Source: Allofranklinella schreckenbergeri (lineage in GTDB: Bacteria > Pseudomonadota > Gammaproteobacteria > Burkholderiales > Burkholderiaceae_C). Taken from it: DNA of 64,000 nucleotides. Position numbers and translations under genes: made by a program. Below the pieces are notes generated by a model. The model saw only the letters and a program-made list of their open reading frames with translations, did not search any database and had not been told where the DNA came from. The stretch lies in assembly GCF_003703475.1 (NCBI RefSeq), contig NZ_RDQM01000005.1:124001-188000 (forward strand). The letters are read 5' to 3'. Of the stretch, positions 35,990 through 46,108 are shown one piece after another; position 1 is the stretch's first letter, and every line of letters starts with the position of its first letter.

Positions 35990-38017
35990 ATGTCCGGACT
36001 CAATCTCGCCCAAACCCAAGCCGTGCACCACATCAGCGGCCCCTCCTTAGTGCTTGCGGGCGCAGGCTCTGGCAAAACGCGCGTCATCACCCACAAAATC
36101 GCCCATTTGATCGAGCGCGGCCTGCCCGCACAGCGCATCGCCGCCATCACCTTCACCAACAAAGCCGCCGCTGAAATGCGCGAGCGCGCCCGCGGGCTGA
36201 TCGGCAAGCCTGCCAAGGATGTGCTGATTTGCACCTTCCACGCCTTGGGCGTGCGCATGGTGCGCGAAGACGGGCAGGCGCTGGGGCTCAAGCCCCAATT
36301 CAGCATCCTCGACAGCGACGACGTGCTCTCCATCCTCAAAGAGTGCGGCGGCACCACTGATGCCGCCCTGGCGCGCCAGTGGCAATGGACCATCAGCCGC
36401 TGGAAAAACGAAGGGCTTAACAGCGCCAGCGCCTTGCAAGCCGTCCAAAACGAAGCCGAAAAAGTAGCCGCTGTGGTCATGGCCCGCTATGAGGAGCGCC
36501 TGAGCGCCTACCAAAGCGTGGATTTCGACGATTTGGTCGGCCTGCCACTGGCGTTGCTGCGCCAGCATCCCGAAGTACGCGAGAAATGGCAAACCCGCCT
36601 GGGCCATGTGCTGGTGGACGAATACCAGGACACCAACGCCACGCAGTACGAACTGCTCAAACTGCTGGTGGGCGAGCGCGGGCATTTCACCGCCGTGGGC
36701 GACGACGACCAATCCATCTACGGCTGGCGCGGCGCCACGCTGGAGAATCTGAAAAAGCTGCCGGTGGACTTTCCCACCCTGCGCGTCATCAAGCTGGAGC
36801 AAAACTACCGCTCCACCAGCGCCATCCTGCGCGCGGCCAACCACGTCATCGGCCCCAACCCCAAGCTATTCCCAAAGACGCTGTACTCCGAGCTGGGCGA
36901 GGGCGAACCCGTGCGCGTGATGGATTGCGACAGCGAAGAGCATGAGGCCGATCGCATCGTCCACCGCATCCAAAGCCTGCGCGCCGCCAACCCCATCCCC
37001 GAATGGCGCGACTTCGCCATCCTCTACCGCGCCAACCACCAGGCCAAGCCACTGGAAAAAGCCCTGCGCAAAGCGCAAATCCCCTACAAAGTCTCCGGCG
37101 GCACCAGCTTTTTCGACCGCGCCGAAATCCGCGACCTGTGCGCCTGGTTTCGACTCTGGAGCAACGAAGACGACGACCCCGCCTTTCTGCGCGCCATCAC
37201 CGCGCCGCGCCGCGGCATCGGCCACCAAACGCTGGCGCAATTGGGCGAATTCGCCACGCAAATGCAATGCAGCCTGTTCGCCGCCATCTTCAGCCCCATG
37301 CTCAGCACCCGCCTGAGCGCCCGCGCCCTGGGCAGCCTGCAAGAATTTGGCCGCCAAATCAACGACTTGCAATACCGCGCCCGCCACGCCACGGGACAGG
37401 ACGCCGCACGCCAATTTCTCAAAGACTGGCTCCAAGACATCCGCTTTGAAAGCTTTTTGCTCGACCACTCCGACACCACTGCCGCCGCCACCGCCCGCTG
37501 GGACAACGTGCAAGAGTTTTGCGACTGGATGGCCCAACGCGCAGGCGGCGCCATCGAAGCCCCCGATATGGCCAGCCAGCAAGCGCAGTCCGCCCCCAAA
37601 AGCCTGCTCGAAGTCGCCCAAACCATCGCCCTGCTCTCCACCTTGAGCGAGCAGGAAAAAGAGCAAAACGTCGTCACCCTCTCCACCCTGCACGCCGCCA
37701 AAGGCCTGGAATGGCCCCACGTCATCATGGCAGGCGTCAACGAAGGCGTGTTGCCCTTCCAGCAAGGCGAAGAGCCCATCGCCGCCTCGCGCCTGGAAGA
37801 AGAGCGCCGCCTCATGTACGTAGGCATCACCCGCGCCCAACGCACCCTCGCCGTGAGCTGGACACGCCGCCGCAAAAAAGGCCGCGATTGGGTCGCTGGC
37901 AAACCCAGCCGCTTCATCGCCGAAATGAACCTCACCCCCGACACCGCCCGCGAAGACCCGCGCGCCAAACTCCGCGCCCTGCGCGAAGAATTCGCCCGCA
38001 AAGCCGGCGGCATGTGA
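35990..38017 (+). CDS. rep: ATP-dependent 3'-5' DNA helicase Rep (UvrD family)
   Basis: The 675-residue superfamily 1A helicase helps replication forks past obstacles. All motifs are in place: LNLAQTQAVHH (Q motif), GAGSGKTRV (Walker A), ITFTNKAAAEM, LVDEYQDTN (motif II), DDDQSIYGWRGA (III), QNYRSTSAIL, VVTLSTLHAAKGLEWPHVI (V) and EEERRLMYVGITRAQ (VI). The size and the residue pattern fit Rep rather than UvrD (usually about 720 or more). It is a single gene, running towards nusG, which is on the opposite strand. Confidence 0.93.
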   Translation: MSGLNLAQTQAVHHISGPSLVLAGAGSGKTRVITHKIAHLIERGLPAQRIAAITFTNKAAAEMRERARGLIGKPAKDVLICTFHALGVRMVREDGQALGLKPQFSILDSDDVLSILKECGGTTDAALARQWQWTISRWKNEGLNSASALQAVQNEAEKVAAVVMARYEERLSAYQSVDFDDLVGLPLALLRQHPEVREKWQTRLGHVLVDEYQDTNATQYELLKLLVGERGHFTAVGDDDQSIYGWRGATLENLKKLPVDFPTLRVIKLEQNYRSTSAILRAANHVIGPNPKLFPKTLYSELGEGEPVRVMDCDSEEHEADRIVHRIQSLRAANPIPEWRDFAILYRANHQAKPLEKALRKAQIPYKVSGGTSFFDRAEIRDLCAWFRLWSNEDDDPAFLRAITAPRRGIGHQTLAQLGEFATQMQCSLFAAIFSPMLSTRLSARALGSLQEFGRQINDLQYRARHATGQDAARQFLKDWLQDIRFESFLLDHSDTTAAATARWDNVQEFCDWMAQRAGGAIEAPDMASQQAQSAPKSLLEVAQTIALLSTLSEQEKEQNVVTLSTLHAAKGLEWPHVIMAGVNEGVLPFQQGEEPIAASRLEEERRLMYVGITRAQRTLAVSWTRRRKKGRDWVAGKPSRFIAEMNLTPDTAREDPRAKLRALREEFARKAGGM

Positions 38018-38052
38018 GCACTGGTTTTTTGATCGATCTGGAATGTCCTGAT

Positions 38053-38129
38053 TTTATAAATCAAAAGGAAATAAAATTGCCTAGTTTTGGCATGATGACA
38101 ATACCAAAACATTTACCATGATTTGCAAT
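38053..38129 (+). repeat. AT-rich intergenic palindrome, family A copy 10
   Basis: Left end TTATAAATCAAAAGGAAAT, forward core GCCTAGTTTTGGCATGATG, right end CCATGATTTGCAATT. It lies 36 bp after the rep stop codon, before the bidirectional terminator. Confidence 0.83.
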
Positions 38130-38156
38130 TCACAGAAACACCCCTGCTCGTCAAGC

Positions 38157-38191
38157 CATGAAAAAACCGCCTATACAGGCGGTTTTTTCAT
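38157..38191. terminator. Bidirectional Rho-independent terminator between rep and nusG
   Basis: AAAAAACCGCCT and AGGCGGTTTTTT form a perfect stem with a short loop (ATAC), with A and T runs on either side. It ends the nusG transcript, so nusG is not linked to ribosomal protein genes. Confidence 0.92.
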
Positions 38192-38230
38192 GGCAACCTT
38201 ATGGGGTCAAGGGCTATGTGGGCCAAGCCA

Positions 38231-38809
38231 TCAGGTCTTCTCAACTTGGCTGAACTCCAGCTCCACCGGCGTCGAGCGACCAAAAATCATCACCGACACC
38301 CGCAGGCGGCTGCGCTCGTAATTGACCTCTTCCACCGTGCCATTGAAATCGGCAAACGGGCCTTCCTTGACACGCACCAACTCGCCCACCATGAACTCGA
38401 TTTTGTGGCGCGGCCGCTCGCCCCCCTCCTCCAGACGATTGACGATCTTCTGCACCTCCGCCTCGGGAATTGGCGTCGGCTTATTGCGCCCACCCACAAA
38501 GCCAGTGACCTTGCTGGTTTGCTTCACCAAATGCCATGTCTCATCGTCCATCACCATTTCGACAAAGACATAGCCGGGGTAGAGCTTGCGCTCAGCCATC
38601 TTGCGCTGGCCGTTTTTCATCTCCACCACTTCTTCCGTAGGCACCAGGATGCGACCAAACTTGGCCTCCATCCCCTCACGCGCCACGCGCTCGGCAATAT
38701 TGCGCTCTACTGCTTTCTCCATGCCGGAGTAAGCATGCACGATGTACCACTGCTTCGCAAAACCCGTCGTCTCGGTTTCGCCAGTCGGCTTGTTCTCTGC
38801 GTCACTCAT
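38231..38809 (-). CDS. nusG: Transcription elongation/antitermination factor NusG
   Basis: The 192-residue protein binds RNA polymerase and couples transcription to translation or Rho. The NGN domain is evident ([32 protein letters not shown]), followed by the KOW domain ([19 protein letters not shown] with [15 protein letters not shown]). I start at ATG 38809, with GGAGG upstream, instead of the longer frame to 38821; it overlaps secE by 4 bp. In most bacteria nusG continues into rplKAJL-rpoBC, but here a strong terminator and the convergent rep gene follow. Confidence 0.97.
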   Translation of the reverse strand: MSDAENKPTGETETTGFAKQWYIVHAYSGMEKAVERNIAERVAREGMEAKFGRILVPTEEVVEMKNGQRKMAERKLYPGYVFVEMVMDDETWHLVKQTSKVTGFVGGRNKPTPIPEAEVQKIVNRLEEGGERPRHKIEFMVGELVRVKEGPFADFNGTVEEVNYERSRLRVSVMIFGRSTPVELEFSQVEKT

Positions 38810-39195
38810 CCATTCCTCCATCCCAGCAGCAAATCAAAAACCACCCACCCCACAGTCATGTCCGCCAACCAAAGGAACAAGGCCATCACGACAGAAAAAG
38901 CAAAAACATAGCCCGTCATCTGAGTGGCATCTTTGCGCCGAGGCCAAACCACTTTTTTCAGTTCATTCCAAGAGTCACGCACATAAACGATGAAGTCGCG
39001 CCCTGGATTCGACCAAAGAAACACCAGTGTCGCCAACACCAAGCCAATCAGCAACGCCCCCCACTGCACGAAAGCGCCATGGGCAGACAACCAATAGAAC
39101 GCCACAACGCCACCAACGGCAAACAAAACCGCAATGACAAGCTTGAACACACTGGCGCCAGAGCCAACCGTTTCAACCTGCGAGGGTGCTGACAT
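38806..39195 (-). CDS. secE: Preprotein translocase subunit SecE
   Basis: The 129-residue membrane protein stabilises the SecY channel. Three hydrophobic segments are present: [34 protein letters not shown] and the essential C-terminal [17 protein letters not shown]. The conserved amphipathic motif [17 protein letters not shown] lies just before the last one. Three membrane helices make it the E. coli-like long form. Its stop codon overlaps the nusG start (ATGA), and it follows tRNA-Trp on the same strand. Confidence 0.96.
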   Translation of the reverse strand: MSAPSQVETVGSGASVFKLVIAVLFAVGGVVAFYWLSAHGAFVQWGALLIGLVLATLVFLWSNPGRDFIVYVRDSWNELKKVVWPRRKDATQMTGYVFAFSVVMALFLWLADMTVGWVVFDLLLGWRNG

Positions 39196-39303
39196 TTCTC
39201 ACTCCATGCACCCGAAAAACCTCAGATGCCAAACATTCATACAGAAAAACCCGCCATGTGAGGGCGGGTTTCATTCAAAAGAAGCGGTTGAGACAACCTC
39301 TTC

Positions 39304-39379
39304 TGGCAGGGGCAGTAGGAATCGAACCTACAACCTTCGGTTTTGGAGACCGACGCTCTGCCAATTGAGCTATACCCCT
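39304..39379 (-). tRNA. tRNA-Trp (CCA)
   Basis: The minus strand folds as a cloverleaf: acceptor AGGGGTA/TGCCCCT, D arm AGCTCAATTGGCAGAGC, anticodon loop with CCA, T loop GGTTCGATTCC, and an encoded CCA end. It lies between tuf and secE, as in many proteobacteria. Confidence 0.97.
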
Positions 39380-39430
39380 AGACCTTCAGAAAATTTGCGA
39401 ATCACCTTCGCAAATTTTCACTTTCAAAAC

Positions 39431-40621
<1,191 letters not shown>

Positions 40622-40688
40622 TTCTCAAACCTCGAAAGAAATGAATTACCAGAGACAAAACAACAAACCGCCACTGCAAGCGGCGAAT

Positions 40689-40763
<75 letters not shown>

Positions 40764-40798
40764 ACTGAAGCTCACACCAGATAAGACAACACCCCATC

Positions 40799-40872
40799 TG
40801 GAGCGGGAGACGGGAATCGAACCCGCGTCATCAGCTTGGAAGGCTGGGGTTCTACCATTGAACTACTCCCGC
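40799..40872 (-). tRNA. tRNA-Gly (TCC)
   Basis: The minus strand gives acceptor GCGGGAG/CTCCCGC, anticodon loop CTTCCAA with TCC, T loop GGTTCGATTCC and encoded CCA. It lies between tRNA-Tyr and tRNA-Thr. Confidence 0.97.
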
Positions 40873-40904
40873 AGAATTTGCAATTGCATGCAAATCAAGA
40901 AGCC

Positions 40905-40990
40905 TGGTGGAGGGAGCTGGATTCGAACCAGCGTACTCGTTAGAGGGCAGATTTACAGTCTGCTGCCTTTAACCACTCGGCCATCCCTCC
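40905..40990 (-). tRNA. tRNA-Tyr (GTA)
   Basis: The minus strand gives acceptor GGAGGGA/TCCCTCC, anticodon GTA, a long variable arm (CCCTCTAACGAGTACG region) as expected for tRNA-Tyr, T loop GGTTCGAATCC and encoded CCA. First tRNA of the cluster. Confidence 0.97.
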
Positions 40991-41001
40991 GTAAAAGGTA
41001 G

Positions 41002-41007
41002 ACTATA
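41002..41007 (-). promoter_or_regulatory. Candidate -10 box of the tRNA-Tyr/tuf operon
   Basis: The minus-strand hexamer TATAGT lies 12 bp upstream of the tRNA-Tyr 5' end in an AT-rich stretch. A clear -35 box is not evident. The divergent histidine-kinase gene starts only 45 bp from the tRNA, so the two promoter regions overlap. Confidence 0.35.
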
Positions 41008-41035
41008 GCATAAAAAATCTTCGCTCAGTTCATCC

Positions 41036-44000
41036 ATGAAAATTTTTCGCCAACATGGCTCGTTGTCTGGATTGCAAGCCCAACGCCTCATGCTCAAGAG
41101 CATCCCTCTTGCAGCCATTGCCATCATGGCATGCCTCTTGGTGGCCATCCTCGGCACCACAAAGTTCGTGGAATATCGTGCGCGCGATGCCAAATTTTTG
41201 CGCGATCAAGCCATACAAGCCGCGAGGGTGCTAGAACATGTCGATGTGCTTTCCGATACCTCGCCACTGAATCAAGTTAACGAGCTGGTCTGGGCTCTGG
41301 AGGACTTGCAAAACACACTCCCGCATGACTCAAAAGCAACCTCTGCCATTGTGCTCGCTTACCGTCAGGCATTGAATTTGCGTGACAGCCTGCGTTTTAT
41401 CCGCCCCAGCAGTCCCGAGATCACTGTTTCGCATATTCACTCCCTCTTGACTGAAGCCCGGCATGCCTTGAGACGCGAGATGGAAGCCAGTGCTGCTGCA
41501 CACTTTCGCATCCTTGAACAAAATTTGCTTTTTTGGAATTTTGGAATTGCAACCGCGTTGATTCTCGTGAGCATTCTTGGCGGATGGCTGCTCTATCGCT
41601 ACGGATATCGACCGATGTCATCACTGCGAACCATCTTAAGCGTATGCGCACGCAAAGACAGTACGCCAACGGCCTTGGCTGATGCAGACCTGTATTTGCT
41701 TGAGCCTAGTATGCGCGCCAACATCCAAACCATCTATCGACTACTACGTGAAGGCGATCAGCTCGCAGCACAAATGGCGCAGCGTGTTCAAGGTTTCCAA
41801 GCATCACAGCAAATGCTGGAATTAGCCAAAGCCATTCCAGGCGTCGTCTTTCAATACGAATACCTAGCGGACGGCACACGCATACACCATTTCGTCAGCC
41901 CTAAAGCCTGGTCTTTCTTCGGCCAATCAGAGCCCGAAGGCGCAGCAGACGCTGCGCAATACGGACACGACTGGGAGGATGCGTCACCCATTCCCCTTGC
42001 TTTAACCCATAGCCTTTTCGAGCACGTAGCGCAGCAGCAATCCCCAGCACCCCAAGTATTGGAATACGACACAGAAATCGCTTATGTGGGTCAACAGCGG
42101 TGGATTCGTACATTGGCCACAGCTACTCCGCAAACGAGCGGATCGACTATCGTCAATGGTGTATGGCTAGATGTCAGCGAGAGCATTGAACAAGCGCAAG
42201 CGTTGACCAAAGCTCATAGCGACGCAGAGCGCGTCGCTGAAGAAAAAGCCCGGCTATTAGCTGTCATGAGTCACGAGATTCGCACACCTCTCAATGGCAT
42301 ACTGGGCATGGCCCAATTGGCATTGAAAAGTGATATGCCTGTAATGCAACGCGAGCGCATTCGCAAAATTCTCAGCTCCGGCCACCATCTGATAGAGATA
42401 GTTAATGATGTACTGGATTTTTCAAAAATTGAGAGTGGTCAGCTGGCATTAGAGCAAACGTCTTTCTCCCTATCGCATCTGGTGGCGGAGGTCTGCGATC
42501 TACTCGCACCACGTGCCGCTGAAAAGGGGCTGGAGCTTTGGGTAGACATTCCTCCCCCGCTCTATGGCAATTGGCTGGGAGACCCATTCCGACTACGCCA
42601 AATTCTCGTGAACTTTACGGTTAACGCAATCAAATTCACCCAGGCAGGCGAAGTCTCGATACACGCAAAAATCCTTGACCACTCCTCACCTGGGCCCGAT
42701 GCGAAAAATCTGGAACAAGAATCAACCCTGCTACTCATCGAAGTCCATGACACAGGCATCGGTATTTCATCGCAAGACCAAAAAAACCTATTTCAGGCTT
42801 TTCGACAAGCCGATGCATCAATCACACGGCGTTACGGGGGGACAGGGCTGGGCCTAGCCATTTCCAACCATTTTGCGCAATTGCTAGGCGGACAAACGGG
42901 CGTACGCAGCCGTCCAGGAGAAGGCAGCGTATTTTGGTTTACCGCACGTATCCAACGCGCTAGCCCAGACGCAACTCACGATGAATTGCGTGGCTGGCAA
43001 GTCTTAATTGCGGAAAGCCATGACGGTGCTCGCGCTGCTTTGCGCAAAACGCTGGCCAATGCTTTCGCCTGCAAAGTGGTAGAGGCGAATTCAGGACATC
43101 AAGTTCTCCAACTTTTACAAACTAGCCGAGAACGTTTTGACCTGTGCATTTTTGCATCACAACTGGCCGACATGAACGCAATCCAGTTACTGCAAGCAAC
43201 AAGGCAAGCCAACTACCCTGGCCCCATATGGTTTGCTGGCTACCAAGACTCCCCTGAACTTGCTACCTTAGGGAAAGAACCCGGTGTCTCCATACTGACC
43301 AAGCCACTGGGTCTGGATATCCTTGCTTTGGCTGCGAAACAGGCTCTTTCTCATACCGGCAGTCATTTTGAATACGCATCGTCTGCACCCCTCCGCTTTC
43401 TCATCGTAGACGATAACGCCCTCAATCGCGCCATTGCCGCAGACTTCCTACAAAGCAACCCCGACCTGCATAGCAGCATCGATTTTGCTGAGAACGGCCA
43501 GCAAGCCATTGAAAAAATCCTTGCAGCGCAAGAACTCCCATACGATGCCGTACTGATGGATGTAGAAATGCCGGTCCTAGACGGGCTGTCTGCGACAAGG
43601 GAAATCCACGAACTGCTTCAAGACCCGCCTCCCATTTTCGCCATGTCGGCACATCATGGTGGAGAGCAAGAAGCCCAAGCGTTAGCCAGTGGCATGCTGG
43701 ACTTCATTCATAAGCCCTTGGTCGAAACCCAATTCTGGAAAGTCCTCAGCGCTTGGCATATCACCCCGCTGCGCGCCGCCGCCCCCGTTTCACAGCCTGC
43801 GGATTTACCTGCCCAAAGTGACACTTTTGACCACCATGCATGGCTAGACCTCGTGCATAGCCTCTCTTTTGAGCGAGCACAAGAACTGGCAGAGCAGTTC
43901 CTCACACAATCCGAGCAACAACTACAAGAGCTCACCAGCGCTTACAACTCTCAGGACGTCAGCAAACTTTACGCTGTCCTGCACCAAATCAGCGGTACCG

Positions 44001-44194
44001 CCGGCTCATTTGGATTGATCGCAGCGGGATCGGCTGCGAAAGCCATGTCTGCGGCCATCCGATCACAACAGCAAAGCCAGCTACCCACCCTGCTGATACA
44101 GCTTCAAACGGCCCTGCATCACGGACAAGCCCACTTAAAAGGGCTGATTGCCCAATCCACTGCGATGGAAAAACAACCTGATGAAAATAGTTAA
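41036..44194 (+). CDS. Hybrid sensor histidine kinase with degenerate and intact receiver domains plus HPt
   Basis: The 1052-residue inner-membrane kinase has two transmembrane helices (about residues 24-44 and 167-187) flanking a periplasmic helical sensor. The dimerisation domain holds the phospho-histidine in AVMSHEIRTPLNGIL (about residue 413), then N box NFTVNAIKFT, G1 DTGIGIS and G2 GGTGLGLAIS. A first receiver-like domain (about residues 650-770) lacks the phosphate-accepting aspartate (IFASQL). The second (about residues 785-900) is intact: LIVDDNALNR, the acceptor near residue 842 in LMDVEMPVLDG, and a conserved lysine in FIHKPL. A C-terminal HPt domain carries LHQISGTAGSFGL (His about 983). 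This makes a BarA-like phosphorelay protein. The ligand and partner regulator are unknown; no regulator gene is adjacent. The sequence is less GC-rich than the genes around it. Confidence 0.92.
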   Translation: MKIFRQHGSLSGLQAQRLMLKSIPLAAIAIMACLLVAILGTTKFVEYRARDAKFLRDQAIQAARVLEHVDVLSDTSPLNQVNELVWALEDLQNTLPHDSKATSAIVLAYRQALNLRDSLRFIRPSSPEITVSHIHSLLTEARHALRREMEASAAAHFRILEQNLLFWNFGIATALILVSILGGWLLYRYGYRPMSSLRTILSVCARKDSTPTALADADLYLLEPSMRANIQTIYRLLREGDQLAAQMAQRVQGFQASQQMLELAKAIPGVVFQYEYLADGTRIHHFVSPKAWSFFGQSEPEGAADAAQYGHDWEDASPIPLALTHSLFEHVAQQQSPAPQVLEYDTEIAYVGQQRWIRTLATATPQTSGSTIVNGVWLDVSESIEQAQALTKAHSDAERVAEEKARLLAVMSHEIRTPLNGILGMAQLALKSDMPVMQRERIRKILSSGHHLIEIVNDVLDFSKIESGQLALEQTSFSLSHLVAEVCDLLAPRAAEKGLELWVDIPPPLYGNWLGDPFRLRQILVNFTVNAIKFTQAGEVSIHAKILDHSSPGPDAKNLEQESTLLLIEVHDTGIGISSQDQKNLFQAFRQADASITRRYGGTGLGLAISNHFAQLLGGQTGVRSRPGEGSVFWFTARIQRASPDATHDELRGWQVLIAESHDGARAALRKTLANAFACKVVEANSGHQVLQLLQTSRERFDLCIFASQLADMNAIQLLQATRQANYPGPIWFAGYQDSPELATLGKEPGVSILTKPLGLDILALAAKQALSHTGSHFEYASSAPLRFLIVDDNALNRAIAADFLQSNPDLHSSIDFAENGQQAIEKILAAQELPYDAVLMDVEMPVLDGLSATREIHELLQDPPPIFAMSAHHGGEQEAQALASGMLDFIHKPLVETQFWKVLSAWHITPLRAAAPVSQPADLPAQSDTFDHHAWLDLVHSLSFERAQELAEQFLTQSEQQLQELTSAYNSQDVSKLYAVLHQISGTAGSFGLIAAGSAAKAMSAAIRSQQQSQLPTLLIQLQTALHHGQAHLKGLIAQSTAMEKQPDENS

Positions 44195-44353
44195 CCATTG
44201 CCAGCACACCCCCACCTGAAAACGTAACCACTTGTACAGCAATCCGGCTACACTGCCATTGCATCATGGCTGTTCAACGACCCCATTCCATCCACAGGAA
44301 CAGGGGCATCTGCCTATCGGGTCGCTCAACTCTCTATAACTCTATTGATCAAT
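44195..44353. other. Intergenic gap before pilB
   Basis: The 159 bp carry no repeat of either family. They presumably hold the promoter of pilBCD-coaE; no convincing -35/-10 pair was picked out. Confidence 0.4.
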
Positions 44354-46087
44354 ATGCCCACTGAAGAAGTCACCAAAAAAGCCCCCGTGACGGTTGCCTT
44401 GCCAACTGTAGCTCGGGCCTTTTTGGCGTCCAAACAACTCACTCAGGAACAAGTCGACACAGCACTGCAAAGGGCGCAAAGTGAGCGCCGAGATTTTTTA
44501 GAAATCGTTATAGAAAGCAACCTTCTTTCAAGTGCGCAAGTTGCAAAAACCATCTCGGATGTTTTTGCCGTCCCTTACATTGATCTTGATGCTATTGAGC
44601 CCTTGCGGCTTCCCTCTCAATTACTGGATCTGAAACTTTGTCGCACCTATAAAGTGATTGCCCTTGGAAAAAAACAAGGTCGACTCATTATTGCCAGCAG
44701 CGATCCCAGCAATCGAGATATTGCAGAAAAGATCAAATTTGCAACACAGTCTTCTGTAGAATGGATTGTTGCCGATTTAAACAAAATCAACTCATTATTG
44801 GAAACAATTGCAAAATCCAACTCCTTGGATTCACCCTCCTCCTCGGATGATTTTGAATTTGGCGAATTTGAAATAAGTTCCGAAACGGAAGCGGAGGACG
44901 ACGCTTCCGCGGTTGCAGATGCAGATGATGCCCCGGTTGTTCGATTTTTTCAAAAAATGATTGTGGACGCCGTTCGCATGGGGGCATCTGACTTGCATTT
45001 TGAACCTTACGAGTTTAGTTATCGCGTACGTTTTCGAATCGATGGAGAGCTGAGGGAGGTTTCCTCTCCCCCAATAGGAATCAAAGAAAAAATAGCCTCG
45101 CGCATTAAAGTGATTTCCCGAATGGATATTTCCGAAAAACGCATCCCACAAGATGGACGAACAAAAATGCGTATAGGCGGAAAATCTATCGATTTCCGTG
45201 TTAGCACACTACCTACACTGTTTGGGGAAAAAATAGTAATACGTATCCTAGATTCCAGCAGCGCAAAGATAGGCATTGACGCACTTGGATACGAACCCAT
45301 CGAGAAAGAGCGCCTGCTTAAAGCTATTGAAAGACCATATGGGATGATTTTGGTTACAGGCCCAACAGGCTCCGGCAAAACCGTTTCCCTTTACACTTGT
45401 CTAAACCTTCTGAATAAGCCTGGCGTCAATATTTCTACCGCAGAAGATCCCTCTGAAATCAACTTACCTGGTGTTAACCAAGTTAATGTTAACGACAAAG
45501 CAGGCCTCACCTTCGCAGCTGCGCTCAAATCCTTTTTACGACAAGACCCTGACATTATCATGGTGGGGGAAATCCGCGACTTGGAAACAGCCGATATTGC
45601 CATTAAGGCCGCACAAACAGGCCACCTAGTGCTATCCACACTCCACACCAACGATGCCCCCACTACCTTAACACGCTTGCGCAATATGGGCATAGCCCCA
45701 TTCAATATCGCCTCCAGCGTGATTTTGATTACAGCCCAACGTCTAGCACGAAGGCTATGTGTTCACTGCAAAGAGCCTGCAGAAATCCCGGTGGACGCCA
45801 TGATTGATGCCGGATTCAGCTACGATGATTTGGATGGCTCATGGGTGCCTTATAAAGCTGTTGGCTGCTCTGCCTGCAACAACGGCTACAAAGGGCGGGT
45901 CGGTATTTACCAAGTCATGCCCATCTCCGAAGAAATTCAACGCATCATTCTTGCCGATGGCTCTGCCTTAGAAATCCAAGATCAGGCCGAAAAAGAAGGC
46001 GTGCGCACTTTGCGGCAGTCCGGCCTGCAAAAAGTCAAGATCGGTGTCACCTCATTGGATGAGGTGCTGGCCGTTACCAATGAATAA
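44354..46087 (+). CDS. pilB: Type IV pilus extension ATPase PilB
   Basis: The 577-residue ATPase drives pilin assembly. It has an N-terminal MshEN-type region, then the core: GASDLHFEPYE (Asp box), the arginine-finger region RISRMDISEKRIPQDGR, Walker A GPTGSGKTVSLYT, Walker B DPDIIMVGEIRD and the His box GHLVLSTLHTNDAP. A tetracysteine zinc site is CVHC and CSAC. I start at ATG 44354, since the frame start at 44345 is TTG. An acidic linker (SSETEAEDDASAVADADDA) lies before the core. It leads the pilB-pilC-pilD-coaE operon. Codon use is more AT-rich than surrounding genes. Confidence 0.95.
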   Translation: MPTEEVTKKAPVTVALPTVARAFLASKQLTQEQVDTALQRAQSERRDFLEIVIESNLLSSAQVAKTISDVFAVPYIDLDAIEPLRLPSQLLDLKLCRTYKVIALGKKQGRLIIASSDPSNRDIAEKIKFATQSSVEWIVADLNKINSLLETIAKSNSLDSPSSSDDFEFGEFEISSETEAEDDASAVADADDAPVVRFFQKMIVDAVRMGASDLHFEPYEFSYRVRFRIDGELREVSSPPIGIKEKIASRIKVISRMDISEKRIPQDGRTKMRIGGKSIDFRVSTLPTLFGEKIVIRILDSSSAKIGIDALGYEPIEKERLLKAIERPYGMILVTGPTGSGKTVSLYTCLNLLNKPGVNISTAEDPSEINLPGVNQVNVNDKAGLTFAAALKSFLRQDPDIIMVGEIRDLETADIAIKAAQTGHLVLSTLHTNDAPTTLTRLRNMGIAPFNIASSVILITAQRLARRLCVHCKEPAEIPVDAMIDAGFSYDDLDGSWVPYKAVGCSACNNGYKGRVGIYQVMPISEEIQRIILADGSALEIQDQAEKEGVRTLRQSGLQKVKIGVTSLDEVLAVTNE

Positions 46088-46108
46088 TGCATAGATTGGA
46101 GATATTTT

